From NCBI RefSeq assembly GCF_018128965.1, contig NZ_JAAEDH010000010.1, positions 1 to 64,000 on the forward strand: a DNA stretch of 64,000 bases, given 5' to 3'. Positions 38,642 through 47,958 of this stretch are shown here, one piece after another. The position numbers and the translations under genes were made by a program. Under the pieces are notes generated by a model. The model saw only the letters and a program-made list of their open reading frames with translations, was not told the origin of the DNA and ran no database searches. How positions within the stretch are numbered: the stretch's first letter is position 1; the number at the start of each line of letters is the position of its first letter. Origin of the DNA: Plastoroseomonas arctica. Lineage in GTDB: Bacteria; Pseudomonadota; Alphaproteobacteria; Acetobacterales; Acetobacteraceae.

Positions 38642-41600
38642 TTACGCCGCCCTGGCCTGCCGCATCGCGCTGTCGAGGGCGGCGATGCGCAGCCGCGCCG
38701 CCGCTATCCGTTCCGCCTTCACCGGCCCATAGCCGCGGATGCCGCCCCAGGCCTCGATCCAGGCGAGCAGCGCCGCCTCATCCGGGCCGAGTGCCAGCAG
38801 GGTTTCCAGCCCGGTGCGGAACTCGCCCGGCAGCGTGCGTTCGGCGCGGCGCTCATCGGTGCGGCCAAACGGGTCCGCCCATGTCCCGCGCAGGACCCTG
38901 CCGTGGCGCAGCAGCCCCATCGCGCGGAGCATCCACGGCCCTAAGGCGCGCTTGCGCGGGCGGCCTTCCGCATCCTCGCCCCCGAGCATCGGCGGTGCGA
39001 GGTGCAGCACGGCGCGCTTCGTGCCTGAAAAACGCGCGGTGAGGCTCGCCTGCCAGGCCGGGTCACGGTGCAGGCGCGCGACCTCATACTCGTCCTTGTA
39101 GGCCATGAGGCGGTGCAGCTGGTGCGCGGCGGCGCGCAGCACGGCCTCACTGGCATGGGGCCGGATGCTGTCGAGAAAAGCCGTGTACCCGCCCGCGTAG
39201 CGCGCGCTCTGATACGCCACGAGGTCGGCTGCGCGATGCGCGATCAGCGCATCCAGCGTCTGCGGTGCCTCCGGCTCGGCGGGCGCTTCCAGCGCGGCCG
39301 CGCGGCCATCGGCGAAGGCCGCCTTGTTGCGTGGCACGGCGGTGCCGTTCAGCTCCAGCGCCCGCTCGATCGAGGCGGCCGTGAGCGGCACCAGCCCACG
39401 CTGGAACGCGACGCCGAGCAGGAAGACATTGACGAAGATCGCATCGCCGAGATCGCCCAGCACGCGCTTCGTTGCATCCATCGTGATGAGGTCGTGGGTC
39501 GCCGCCGCCAGGCTCGCGCGCATCCCCGCCGAATCGTAGCGCGTGGTCGTGTCGCGCACGAATTGCGCGGTCGGCGCGATGGCGGTGTTGACCACCGCGA
39601 CGGAACGATCCGCCGCCAACAGGGGCCGCGCGCTCGCCCCATGCGCCACCACCATGTCCGCCGCGATCAGCAGGTCCGCCTGGCCCTGCCCGATGCGCGG
39701 CCCGCGCAGGCTCTCCGGCGCCGTACCAGCCTCGCCCAGGCGCAACTGCGCATAGACGCCGCCGCCCTTCTGCGCGAGGCCGAGCTGGTCGATGGAGCGC
39801 ACCGGGCGCCCTTCCAGATGCGCGGCTTCGGCGAGGATGGCGGAGAGTGCGGTCACCCCCTGCCCGCCAACGCCGGCGAGCAGGATGTTCCACGCCCCGT
39901 CGCGCAGCGCGAGCGGCGCCGGGTCCGGCAACGCCGCGCCCGCCGCGGGCATACCCGGCTTGACCGGCTCGGCGCCTTCCAGCGTGACGAAGCTCGGGCA
40001 GAAGCCGTTGAGACAGGAGAAATCCTGGTTGCAGGCGCTCTGGTCGATCTGGCGCTTGCGGCCGAACGCCGTCTCCACCGGTTCCACCGCCAGGCAATTC
40101 GAGACGCGCGAGCAATCGCCGCAATCCTCGCAGATGCGTGGATTGATCACCACGCGCTTCGTTGCCGCCGCCGCGGTGCCGCGCTTGCGGTGGCGACGGC
40201 GCTCGGTCGCGCATTCCTGGTCGTAGAGCAGTGCGGTCACACCCAGCGTCGCGCGCAATTCCCGCTGCACGGCGTCGAGATTGGCGCGGTCATCGAAGGT
40301 GACGCCGACGGGGATCAGCGCATGGCCGCGATGGCGTTCGGGATCATCGGAGACGATGGCAATGCGCGCAACGCCCTCCGCCCGCAGCTGGGCGGCAATG
40401 CGCGGGACGGACGTGTCGGATTCCGTATGCTGCCCGCCGGTCATCGCGACCGCGCCGTTGACCAGGATCTTGAAGGTGATGTTCGTGCCCGAGGCGATGG
40501 CCGCGCGGATCGCGAGGCTGCCCGAATGCGCATAGGTGCCGTCGCCCATATTGGCGAAGACGTGCTGCTCTTCCACGAAGGGCGCCATGCCGAGCCAGGG
40601 CGCGCCCTCGCCGCCCATCTGGGTAAACAGTTCGGTGTCGCGGTCCATGCGCGTGGCGAGGAAGTGGCAGCCGATGCCGGCGAGACCCAGGCTGCCATCT
40701 GGGAGGCGGGTGGAGGTGTTGTGCGGGCAGCCGGGACAGAAATACGGGTCGCGGCTGTGCAGCGGCGCCAGCGCCTGCGTGTTCAATGCGTCGAGCGCGG
40801 CGAGGCGTTCGGCCAGCAGCGGCGTGCGCAGCGCCGCGGGCAGGCGCGCGGCGAAGGCGCGCAGGATCTGCGGCGCATCGAGCTCGCCGAGATCGGAGAG
40901 CAGCGTCGCCCCCTCGGGCGTGGTCTTGCCGGCGATGCGCGGCCGGGCGTCGAGGCTGTACAACGCCTCGCGCAGCTGCGGCTCCAGCACGGGGCGTCGG
41001 TCTTCGATGACGAGCACCTCCTCCAGCCCCCGGGCGAAATCGCGAGCGGCTTCTGCATCCAACGGCCAGGCAAGCCCCACCTTCCACAGGCGCAGCCCGG
41101 CCTCGCGCGCCATCGCGTCGGTGATGCCGGCATCGGTCATCGCCTGGCGCAGCGTGGCGTAGGCTTTGCCGCGCGCCGCAATGCCGTAGCGCGCGGTGGG
41201 GCTGTCGATGATGATCCGGTTCAGCCCGTTGGCGCGCGCGAAGGCGACGGCATGCGGCAGCTTGAAATGGCGCTGGCGCCGTTCCTGCGCGATCCAGTGG
41301 TCGTTCAAACGGATATGCAGCCCATCTGGAGACGCGGGCAGACCAACTGGCGCGATGGTCGCATAGCGCGCCGGGTCGATCGTGACCGTCGCCGCGGCGT
41401 CCATCGTGTCGGCGACGCATTTCAGCCCGACCCAGAGCCCCGCGAAACGGCTCATCGCGATGCCCTTCAGCCCGAACTCCAGCACCTCCGCGATATCGGC
41501 TGGATCCAGCATCGGGATCTCAAGGTCGATGAAGAAATGTTCCGACCCGGAGGTGATGGTCGAGGATTTGGCGGTCGGGTCGTCGCCGGCCAGCGCCAGC

Positions 41601-42031
41601 ACACCGCCTAGGGGCGACACGCCCGCACTGTTGGCGTGGCGGATCGCGTCGCCGCTGCGGTCCACGCCGGGCGCCTTGCCGTACCAGATGCCGAAGACGC
41701 CCTGGTGCTTCGCGCGCTCGCGCAGCCCCGGCATCTGGCTGCCCCAGACGGCGGTCGCAGCCAGGTCCTCGTTCAGTCCCGGCCGCACGACGATGTTCGC
41801 CGCATCCATCCGCGGCTTCTGCTTCGCCAATTCCTTGTCGTAGCCGCCGAGCGGGGAGCCACGATAGCCTGCGATGAAGCCCGCCGTGTCCAGCCCTGCC
41901 GCCGCGTCCATCTCGCGCTGAAGCAGCGGCAGTCGCACCAGTGCCTGGATGCCGGTGAGCAGCACCGGTGCAAGGCCGCGCGATTCGAAGCGGTCGTCGA
42001 GCGTGGTTTCAAGGCGAGGGATGCTGCCCAT
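38642..42031 (-). CDS. Indolepyruvate ferredoxin oxidoreductase, fused subunits
   Basis: A 1129-residue member of the fused 2-oxoacid:ferredoxin oxidoreductases. The N-terminal alpha-like part begins LLTGIQALVRLPLLQREMD and FIAGYRGSPLGGYDKE; the TPP-binding region includes FCPGCPHNTSTRLPDGS and FANMGDGTYAHSGSLAIRA. An iron-sulfur segment CEDCGDCSRVSNCL precedes the gamma-like part LLAGVGGQGVTALSAILAEA. It oxidatively decarboxylates aryl pyruvates to acyl-CoA in aromatic amino-acid degradation. GGAGG lies 8 nt before the ATG at 42031. It faces away from an Lrp/AsnC gene, its probable regulator. Confidence 0.92.
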   Translation of the reverse strand: MGSIPRLETTLDDRFESRGLAPVLLTGIQALVRLPLLQREMDAAAGLDTAGFIAGYRGSPLGGYDKELAKQKPRMDAANIVVRPGLNEDLAATAVWGSQMPGLRERAKHQGVFGIWYGKAPGVDRSGDAIRHANSAGVSPLGGVLALAGDDPTAKSSTITSGSEHFFIDLEIPMLDPADIAEVLEFGLKGIAMSRFAGLWVGLKCVADTMDAAATVTIDPARYATIAPVGLPASPDGLHIRLNDHWIAQERRQRHFKLPHAVAFARANGLNRIIIDSPTARYGIAARGKAYATLRQAMTDAGITDAMAREAGLRLWKVGLAWPLDAEAARDFARGLEEVLVIEDRRPVLEPQLREALYSLDARPRIAGKTTPEGATLLSDLGELDAPQILRAFAARLPAALRTPLLAERLAALDALNTQALAPLHSRDPYFCPGCPHNTSTRLPDGSLGLAGIGCHFLATRMDRDTELFTQMGGEGAPWLGMAPFVEEQHVFANMGDGTYAHSGSLAIRAAIASGTNITFKILVNGAVAMTGGQHTESDTSVPRIAAQLRAEGVARIAIVSDDPERHRGHALIPVGVTFDDRANLDAVQRELRATLGVTALLYDQECATERRRHRKRGTAAAATKRVVINPRICEDCGDCSRVSNCLAVEPVETAFGRKRQIDQSACNQDFSCLNGFCPSFVTLEGAEPVKPGMPAAGAALPDPAPLALRDGAWNILLAGVGGQGVTALSAILAEAAHLEGRPVRSIDQLGLAQKGGGVYAQLRLGEAGTAPESLRGPRIGQGQADLLIAADMVVAHGASARPLLAADRSVAVVNTAIAPTAQFVRDTTTRYDSAGMRASLAAATHDLITMDATKRVLGDLGDAIFVNVFLLGVAFQRGLVPLTAASIERALELNGTAVPRNKAAFADGRAAALEAPAEPEAPQTLDALIAHRAADLVAYQSARYAGGYTAFLDSIRPHASEAVLRAAAHQLHRLMAYKDEYEVARLHRDPAWQASLTARFSGTKRAVLHLAPPMLGGEDAEGRPRKRALGPWMLRAMGLLRHGRVLRGTWADPFGRTDERRAERTLPGEFRTGLETLLALGPDEAALLAWIEAWGGIRGYGPVKAERIAAARLRIAALDSAMRQARAA

Positions 42032-42132
42032 GGCCGGGCCTCCTACAGCAGGCAGAAGACTAGACCCGGAGCAGGCGAAAATTATGCCGAATTCCGTTGT
42101 GCGCTGCCGAAGGTTTGGCACATTCTTCCGTG

Positions 42133-42588
42133 ATGGACGCCATCGACAGAAAAATCCTCCGCGCCCTCGCATCCGATGCGCGTCAGAGCAATGCGGAGCT
42201 GGCCGAGCAAGCCGGGCTGTCAGCCTCGCCCTGCTGGGCGCGGGTCAAGCGGCTGGAACAGAGTGGCGTCATCCAGGGCTACCACGCGCTGCTCAATCAA
42301 GCCGCGCTTGGCTTGCCGGATACGGTGTTCCTTGAGATCCAGATGGAAAAGCACGACGACACCATCCTCCACCGCTTCGAGGAAGCGGTGGCGGCGATGC
42401 CGGAGGTGCTGGAGGCCTGGTTGGTGACGGGCGAGTATGACTACGTCGTCAAGCTCGCCGTCGGAGGCACGGCTGGATACGAGCGGCTGCTGCGCGAGAA
42501 GATCTACCGGCTGCCAGGCATTCGCCACACACGCACGAGCTTCACCCTGCGGTTGCTGAAGCGACGGTTTTCCGCAGAGCCGGGATGA
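42133..42588 (+). CDS. Lrp/AsnC family transcriptional regulator
   Basis: A 151-residue regulator: N-terminal winged helix-turn-helix (MDAIDRKILRALASDARQSN, AELAEQAGLSASPCWARVKR) and a C-terminal RAM ligand domain (VLEAWLVTGEYDYVVKLAVG). Such proteins bind amino acids as octamers and control amino-acid metabolism. It is divergent from the indolepyruvate oxidoreductase gene across a 101-bp gap containing an A/T-rich patch (GAAAATTATGCCGAATTCC), the sort of site Lrp proteins bind. Control of that gene is inferred from position only. Confidence 0.93.
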   Translation: MDAIDRKILRALASDARQSNAELAEQAGLSASPCWARVKRLEQSGVIQGYHALLNQAALGLPDTVFLEIQMEKHDDTILHRFEEAVAAMPEVLEAWLVTGEYDYVVKLAVGGTAGYERLLREKIYRLPGIRHTRTSFTLRLLKRRFSAEPG

Positions 42589-42663
42589 TCAGCGCAGGCC
42601 GAGAAAGCTGAGGATCGCGATGACGATCACGACGGCGCCAACGATGTAAACGATGCTGTTCAT
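42589..42663 (-). CDS. Small single-helix membrane protein, 24 residues
   Basis: An ATG at 42661-42663, with AAAGGAG about 10 nt upstream, opens a 24-residue peptide that starts MNSIVYIVGAVVIVIAIL and ends in SFLGLR before TGA. It is one hydrophobic helix with a short basic tail. Very short ORFs of this type are common in alphaproteobacteria and annotated as hypothetical membrane proteins. The good ribosome-binding site and membrane-helix composition support translation. It sits at the convergent end of the Lrp/AsnC gene, with its stop 1 nt beyond that gene's stop. Function is unknown. Confidence 0.65.
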   Translation of the reverse strand: MNSIVYIVGAVVIVIAILSFLGLR

Positions 42664-42728
42664 GGGACATGCTCCTTTGAGGGTCGCTCCGGTAACACGC
42701 GCGATACAAGAAGGTTGCCAGGATGATG

Positions 42729-43586
42729 TCAGGCCCCATGCAGGGCCAGATGCTCCAGCATCAACGCGTTCACCCGCTCCGGCATCTGGTCGGCCGCGTA
42801 GTGGCCCACGCCCGGCAGCACCTCGAAGCGATAGGGGGCGTCGATGAAATCCGCCGTGCCCTCCGCGGCCATGCGCCCGACGGTGTCGTCGGCGTCGCCC
42901 CAGATGAACAGCGTGGGCACCGTGATGCGATTGATCGGGCGATGCACCGTGCCGCGCGCGCGGTACCAGGCAAGGGCGGCCTCCATCGCCTCGGGGTTGC
43001 CGATGACCGCGAGGTGCTTCTCCGTCGCCCGCGCGGGGATGCCGTTCGCCGCGTGGCGCGTGCGCAGCCAGCGCGCATCGTCGGCCAGCAGTTTTGGCAC
43101 CGCATCGGGCGCGAGGAACGCTTTATGGTGCTGTGACCGGATGGGCTGCTCGGGATCGTCGCGCAGGGCGCGGGCGAAGGCGCCGGGGTGCGGGCGGGAC
43201 AGCATCGTGAGCGAGGCGAGCCGCTCGGGATGCCGCGACGCGATCTCCCAGGCGAGGCTGCCGCCCCAATCATGCCCGACCAGGTGGAAGCGCCCGTCGC
43301 CATGACCCAGCACGCGGGTGAAGGCCATCGCGTCGTCCAGCAGCAGTTCGATGTCATAGAGCGCGACGTTCGCCGGGTCCGGCCGGGCGCCGGCGGAATA
43401 GCCGCGCTGGTTTGGCGCGGCGGCGAAGTAGCCGGCCTGCGCGAGTGCCGGCAACTGCGCATCGTACAGATGCCGCGACACCGCGAAGCCGTGCAGCATG
43501 AGGACCAGCGGCGCATCAGCCGCGCCCGCCACGGAGATGTCGAAGACGAGGCCGGGCTGGGCCTCGACCAATCTATGCTCGATCAT
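42729..43586 (-). CDS. Alpha/beta-fold hydrolase, epoxide hydrolase/dehalogenase-like
   Basis: A 285-residue alpha/beta hydrolase. The oxyanion loop LVLMLHGFAVSRHLYDAQL, the nucleophile elbow LVGHDWGGSLAWEIASRHPE (Asp nucleophile in GHDWGG) and the late LPGVGHYAADQMPE histidine are in order. An aspartate rather than serine nucleophile is typical of epoxide hydrolases and haloalkane dehalogenases. It probably acts on a small cytosolic substrate. The ATG at 43586 gives MIEHRLVEAQ; upstream codons of the open frame are not conserved in type. Confidence 0.88.
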   Translation of the reverse strand: MIEHRLVEAQPGLVFDISVAGAADAPLVLMLHGFAVSRHLYDAQLPALAQAGYFAAAPNQRGYSAGARPDPANVALYDIELLLDDAMAFTRVLGHGDGRFHLVGHDWGGSLAWEIASRHPERLASLTMLSRPHPGAFARALRDDPEQPIRSQHHKAFLAPDAVPKLLADDARWLRTRHAANGIPARATEKHLAVIGNPEAMEAALAWYRARGTVHRPINRITVPTLFIWGDADDTVGRMAAEGTADFIDAPYRFEVLPGVGHYAADQMPERVNALMLEHLALHGA

Positions 43587-43717
43587 CGTAGGTTCCCTGG
43601 CTTGCCCCGGCGCGACGAGAGCACCACGCCGCGGGGTGCACAAGCGCCCGGTTGGCGCCGCCCCTGGCCTGGCTTATGGCAAAGACGACCGCCATCGCCG
43701 CAGCAAGGCCCTCGCCC

Positions 43718-44146
43718 ATGTCCGACGCCATCCCATCCGCCTTCAACCCGTCTGCGGAAGGCTGGGCCGTGCTGCCCGAGCGCGGCTTTCCCGTGCTCCT
43801 CGGCACCTTCTTCTCCAAGCAGGTCGATGGCGCCTGGCGCTACGGCTTCCTCGCCGAGGAGCGCCATCTCAATGTTGGCGGCGTTGTGCATGGCGGCATG
43901 CTGATGACCTTCATGGACGACATGCTGGGCCTGACGGTCTGGCAGGCGGTGGGGCGCGTGCCGATCTCAACCATTCAGCTCAACAGCCGCTTCGTCTCGC
44001 CGGCGCGCGCGGGGGATTTCGTCGAGTGCGTGCCCAGGGTCGAGCGCATCGCGCGATCCGTCGCCTTCATTCGCGGCGAGCTGTTGGTGGGCGACCGGCT
44101 TGTGCTCGCTGCGGACGGCGTGTGGAAGCTGCTCGGCCAGCGTTAG
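43718..44146 (+). CDS. PaaI-type hotdog-fold thioesterase
   Basis: A 142-residue hotdog protein with the motif HLNVGGVVHGGMLMTFMDDM, which forms the catalytic helix of PaaI-like acyl-CoA thioesterases, and the strand TIQLNSRFVSPARAGDFVEC. It hydrolyses an acyl-CoA, often a short or aromatic one. The ATG at 43718 (MSDAIPSAFN) is chosen for length; an in-frame ATG at 43676 would add 14 residues of low-complexity character. It is divergent from the hydrolase gene and followed by a Bug receptor, with no clear pathway link. Confidence 0.86.
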   Translation: MSDAIPSAFNPSAEGWAVLPERGFPVLLGTFFSKQVDGAWRYGFLAEERHLNVGGVVHGGMLMTFMDDMLGLTVWQAVGRVPISTIQLNSRFVSPARAGDFVECVPRVERIARSVAFIRGELLVGDRLVLAADGVWKLLGQR

Positions 44147-44227
44147 CGCGATGTGCGGCACGGCCCTTGCTGAACCCGCCTCGTGCGGCGCGCCGGCGCA
44201 CGCCATCCGTATTGGAGTGTTGCAGGC

Positions 44228-45202
44228 ATGATCACGCGCCGTCTTGTCACCGGCCTCCTTGCCGCGCCGGCCGTTCTGCGCGGGGCTCTCGCGCAGGGCA
44301 GCGCCTGGCCGCAGCGCCCGGTGTCCATCCTGGTGCCGTTTCCGCCGGGTGGGTCGAACGACCTGCTCGCCCGGCCGATCGCACAGAAGCTGCAGCAGGC
44401 GCTGGGCGGGCATCCCGTCGTGGTGGACAATCGCGGCGGCGCAGGGGGGATCGTGGGCGCGACGGCGGTGGCGCGCGCCGCACCCGATGGGCACACGCTG
44501 ATGTGGGGCCATATCGGCACGCTCGCGGTGAACCCGTGGATCTATCCGAACATCACCTATGACCCGGTGCGCGATTTCGCCCCCGTGGCGCTGGTCGCGA
44601 CCCTGCCATCGGTGCTGACCATCCACCCCTCGCTAGGCGCACGCGGCACGGCAGATTTTGTGGCAATCGCCAAACGATCACCGGGCACCATCCCCTACGG
44701 CACCGCGGGCAATGGCGCGGCCTCGCACATCACCATGGCCGCCTTCGCCGACCAGGCCGGGATCGAACTGGTGCACGTGCCCTATCGCGGCAATGGCCAG
44801 ATGCTGGCGGACCTCCTCGCCGGCCGGGTCGCGGCGAGCTTCGCCGGCGCGCCGGTGGTGCTGCCGCATTTGCGAGAGGGACGGCTGCTGGCGCTCGGCG
44901 TGTCCTCGGCGCAGCCCTCGCCACTGTTGCCGGGCGTACCGGCCGCGTCCGATGCGCTGCCCGGCTTCGCGCTGGTGCAGTGGCATGGGCTGGTCGCACC
45001 CGCCGCGACGCCGCCCGAGATCGTCGCGCGCATCAACCAGGTGGTGAATGGAATCCTCGGCGATGCGGAGCTGCGTGACCGCCTGATGGTGGAAGGTGCC
45101 GACCCTGCGCCGCGCAGCCCGGCCGCCTTCGGGCAGCTGATCCGCGAGGAGCTGGAGCGCTTCCGGGGCCTGATCGGCCGTGCCGGCATCAGGGGCGATT
45201 GA
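44228..45202 (+). CDS. Tripartite tricarboxylate transporter (Bug family) substrate-binding protein
   Basis: A 324-residue periplasmic receptor with a signal peptide (MITRRLVTGLLAAPAVLRGA, cleavage near ALAQG). The Bug motifs VSILVPFPPGGSNDLLARPI and VDNRGGAGGIVGATAVARAA, with DGHTLMWGHIG, are clear. Its stop lies 1 nt before the GTG of the next gene, so the two are translationally coupled. This is the third Bug receptor of the window and again lacks TctAB genes nearby. The partner gene hints at an aromatic carboxylate ligand. Confidence 0.93.
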   Translation: MITRRLVTGLLAAPAVLRGALAQGSAWPQRPVSILVPFPPGGSNDLLARPIAQKLQQALGGHPVVVDNRGGAGGIVGATAVARAAPDGHTLMWGHIGTLAVNPWIYPNITYDPVRDFAPVALVATLPSVLTIHPSLGARGTADFVAIAKRSPGTIPYGTAGNGAASHITMAAFADQAGIELVHVPYRGNGQMLADLLAGRVAASFAGAPVVLPHLREGRLLALGVSSAQPSPLLPGVPAASDALPGFALVQWHGLVAPAATPPEIVARINQVVNGILGDAELRDRLMVEGADPAPRSPAAFGQLIREELERFRGLIGRAGIRGD

Positions 45203-45203
45203 G

Positions 45204-46190
45204 GTGGTGCACCTCACCTTCGCCTGCTTCCCCTATGACCGCGTGCGCCCGCTGATCGATGGCCGCGTGCGCGTCGAAGGAGCCGCGCTACTGCCCATCC
45301 CGCTGCCATCGGAGGAGAGTTTTCCGCGTGCGCACAACCGCGCCGAATTCGATGTGAGCGAGCTCTCGCTCAGCTCCTACCTGATGCAGCTCGGCCGCGG
45401 CGAAAGCCCCTATGTTGCGATCCCCGCCTTCGTCTCGCGCGCCTTCCGGCACAATGCGATCTATGTCCGGGCGGGTGCCGGCATTGACGATCCGAAGGCG
45501 CTGGAGGGCCGCCGCGTCGGCATCCCGGAATACCAGATGACGTTGGGCCTCTGGGTGCGCGGCATCCTGGCCGAGGATCATGGCGTCGAAACCGACCGCA
45601 TCGCCTGGCGCACAGCCGGCACCAATGCGCCGGGGCGGAAGGAGCGGCTGCCGCTCGTGATGCCGCCGCACATGGACGTCGCACCGCTGCCGGCGGGTAT
45701 GACACTGAACGCCGCGCTGCTGGACGGCAGCATCGACGCGATCGTTGCGCCGAGCCCGCCCGCTGCCTTCACTGCCGGCGACCCGCGCATCGCGCGGCTG
45801 TTTCCTGACGCCAAGGCCGCCGAGATGGGGTGGCATCGCCGCACCGGGATGCACCCCATCATGCACGTCATCGGCATCCGTCGCGACGTGCTCGCACGCG
45901 ACCCGAACCTCGCGCGACGGCTGCTCGACGGCTTCCAGGCCGCGCGCACCATGGCGCTGGAGGAGATGGAGCGCGCCGTCGCCGCCTCCTTCGCGCCGAC
46001 CATGCTGCCCTGGCTCGAGCAGGCCTGGGCGGAGACCCGCGCCGTGCTGGGCGCCGGCCTTTGGAGCCATGGCGTGGCCGCGAACCGGCCCGCGCTGGAA
46101 GCGGTGTGCCGCTGGTCGCTCGCGCAGCACCTGTCGCCCCGCGCTCTCACGGTCGAGGAACTCTTCGCGCCGGGCACCGCTGAGGGCTGA
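45204..46190 (+). CDS. 4,5-dihydroxyphthalate decarboxylase-like protein
   Basis: A 328-residue soluble protein of the type II periplasmic-binding fold. The segments FACFPYDRVRPLIDGRVRVE, FDVSELSLSSYLMQLGRGES and ALEGRRVGIPEYQMTLGLWV match proteins named 4,5-dihydroxyphthalate decarboxylase; some relatives are instead ABC-type receptors. There is no signal peptide, which favours a cytosolic enzyme. GTG at 45204 is preferred: AGGGG lies 8 nt upstream and it is 1 nt after the Bug gene stop. It could decarboxylate a phthalate-like acid imported with that receptor; this is inference. Confidence 0.75.
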   Translation: MVHLTFACFPYDRVRPLIDGRVRVEGAALLPIPLPSEESFPRAHNRAEFDVSELSLSSYLMQLGRGESPYVAIPAFVSRAFRHNAIYVRAGAGIDDPKALEGRRVGIPEYQMTLGLWVRGILAEDHGVETDRIAWRTAGTNAPGRKERLPLVMPPHMDVAPLPAGMTLNAALLDGSIDAIVAPSPPAAFTAGDPRIARLFPDAKAAEMGWHRRTGMHPIMHVIGIRRDVLARDPNLARRLLDGFQAARTMALEEMERAVAASFAPTMLPWLEQAWAETRAVLGAGLWSHGVAANRPALEAVCRWSLAQHLSPRALTVEELFAPGTAEG

Positions 46191-46284
46191 TCCGCAACGG
46201 TGGCCGCCTTGCCGGGCGTGGACAGCGCCCGAGACGCCCCACATGCTGAGGGCGACGCCTAGGCCCCCCACAGGAGACATCCCG

Positions 46285-47166
46285 ATGAGCGACAGCACCG
46301 AATACACACCCCCCAAGGTCTGGGTCTGGAACAAGCCCAGCGGCGGCCGCTTCGCCAACATCAACCGCCCCATCGCGGGTGCCACGCACGAGAAGGAGCT
46401 GCCGGTCGGCCGCCATCCGCTGCAGCTCTATTCGCTCGGCACGCCCAATGGCGTGAAGGTCACCGTTCTGCTGGAGGAGCTGCTCGCCGCCGGCCATGAG
46501 GGTGCGGAATATGATGCCTGGATCATTCGCATCAGCGAGGGCGACCAGTTCGGGTCCGGCTTCGTCGGGGTGAATCCGAATTCCAAGATCCCCGCCTTGC
46601 TCGACCGCAGCGGGCCGAAGCCGATCCGCGTCTTCGAATCCGGCGCCATCCTCATGCATCTCGCGGAAAAGTTCGATGCCTTCCTGCCGACCGAGACTTC
46701 GGCGCGCGCGGAATGCCTGTCCTGGCTGTTCTGGCAGATGGGCAGCGCGCCCTACCTCGGCGGCGGCTTCGGGCATTTCTACGCCTATGCGCCGACCAAG
46801 ATGGAATACCCGATCGATCGCTTCGCGATGGAGGTGAAGCGCCAGCTGGACGTTCTGGACCGCCGCCTTGGGGAGAGCGAGTTCCTCGGCGGCGCCGAGT
46901 ACACCATCGCCGACATGGCGGTCTGGCCCTGGTATGGCGGCCTGGTGAAGGGCTGGAACTACGGCGCGGCGGAATTCCTCGACGTGGGGAGCTACACCAA
47001 CGTGCTGCGCTGGGCGAACGCCATCCATGAACGTCCGGCCGTCAAGCGCGGCCGCATGGTCAACCGCGTGCAGGGCGACCCCGCGGGCCAGCTCTGGGAA
47101 CGCCACGAGGCGAGCGATTTCGACAGCAAGACCCAGGACAAGGTCGCGCCCGCCACCGGCGGGTGA
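46285..47166 (+). CDS. yghU: YghU-type glutathione S-transferase
   Basis: A 293-residue GST of the Nu class (YghU/YfcG type). The N-terminal extension YTPPKVWVWNKPSGGRFANI is typical of YghU. The thioredoxin-like domain shows LYSLGTPNGVKVTVLLEELL, VNPNSKIPALLDRSG and FESGAILMHLAEKFDAFLP; the helical domain includes LSWLFWQMGSAPYLGGGFGH. Such enzymes reduce disulfides with two bound glutathiones. AGGAGA upstream of the ATG at 46285 marks the start. The longer open frame before it is a shadow of the preceding gene. Confidence 0.94.
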   Translation: MSDSTEYTPPKVWVWNKPSGGRFANINRPIAGATHEKELPVGRHPLQLYSLGTPNGVKVTVLLEELLAAGHEGAEYDAWIIRISEGDQFGSGFVGVNPNSKIPALLDRSGPKPIRVFESGAILMHLAEKFDAFLPTETSARAECLSWLFWQMGSAPYLGGGFGHFYAYAPTKMEYPIDRFAMEVKRQLDVLDRRLGESEFLGGAEYTIADMAVWPWYGGLVKGWNYGAAEFLDVGSYTNVLRWANAIHERPAVKRGRMVNRVQGDPAGQLWERHEASDFDSKTQDKVAPATGG

Positions 47167-47958
47167 TCAGAGCAGCCCTGGCCGCCGCAGGATGGCGGCC
47201 AGGCGCTGCGCCCAGCCCTCGATGCCCGCCTGGCTGCCGAGCAGATCCTGCCGCACTTCGATCAGCGCGGCGGGGATACCGCGCGCATCGCCATGCACCG
47301 GCACCGTGTAGTCCTCCTCCAGATTGACCTGGTAGGGCTCGTTGTCGCCGACCACCAAGGCTGGGTCCTCGCGCAGCGCGTCGCGCAGCAGGGCGCCGAA
47401 TGCGATGGCCTCGCGGTAAAGCACCCCGGCATGCCAGGGGCGCGCCGTTCCGAGAAAGACCGGCGTGAAGCTGTGAACGCCCAGGATGGTGGTCCGCTGG
47501 CCCGCGCGCGCATCGAGGCATCGGGTCACCGCCACCTGGAACGGGTCGAAGAAGGCTTCCCGCCGCGCCGCGACATCCGCCGGCAGCAGGCCGTGATTGC
47601 CCGGGATCTCCGTCGCCTCGCTCACCAGCGGGATGCTGCTCGGCGCCCCCGGCGGGCGGTTGCAGTCGATCAGCAGGCGCGAGGCGCCCGAGAGCACAAG
47701 CGGCGCGTCGAGCAGCGCCGACAGCCGCCGCGAAAGCGCCGCCGCGCCGATGTCCCAGGCGATGTGGCGCTGCAGCTCCGCCGCGGGCAGCCCCAGCCCG
47801 GCGAAGCGTGCGGGGATGTGGTTGGACGCATGCTCGCAAACCAGCAGCAGCGCGGCGGCGCCGGTGGCGTTCTCCACCGCCGCCGCCGGCGGGTCGGGAT
47901 CGAGATGGGTCAGCCGGTCACCTCGTCGGTGAAGACGGTAAAGCCGGACAGCATGCAA
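47167..47958 (-). CDS. N-formylglutamate amidohydrolase family protein
   Basis: About 263 residues in this frame. The core motifs are LLLVCEHASNHIPARFAGLG, IAWDIGAAALSRRLSALLDA, LIDCNRPPGAPSSIPLVSE and ILGVHSFTPVFLG, with EVRQDLLGSQAG near the end. The family hydrolyses N-formylglutamate or related N-acyl amino acids with a metal centre. The start is doubtful: the only ATG (47958) lies 49 nt inside the upstream transglutaminase gene. A CTG overlapping that gene's TGA, or GTG at 47877, would give shorter products. The two genes probably form an operon. Confidence 0.84.
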   Translation of the reverse strand: MHAVRLYRLHRRGDRLTHLDPDPPAAAVENATGAAALLLVCEHASNHIPARFAGLGLPAAELQRHIAWDIGAAALSRRLSALLDAPLVLSGASRLLIDCNRPPGAPSSIPLVSEATEIPGNHGLLPADVAARREAFFDPFQVAVTRCLDARAGQRTTILGVHSFTPVFLGTARPWHAGVLYREAIAFGALLRDALREDPALVVGDNEPYQVNLEEDYTVPVHGDARGIPAALIEVRQDLLGSQAGIEGWAQRLAAILRRPGLL

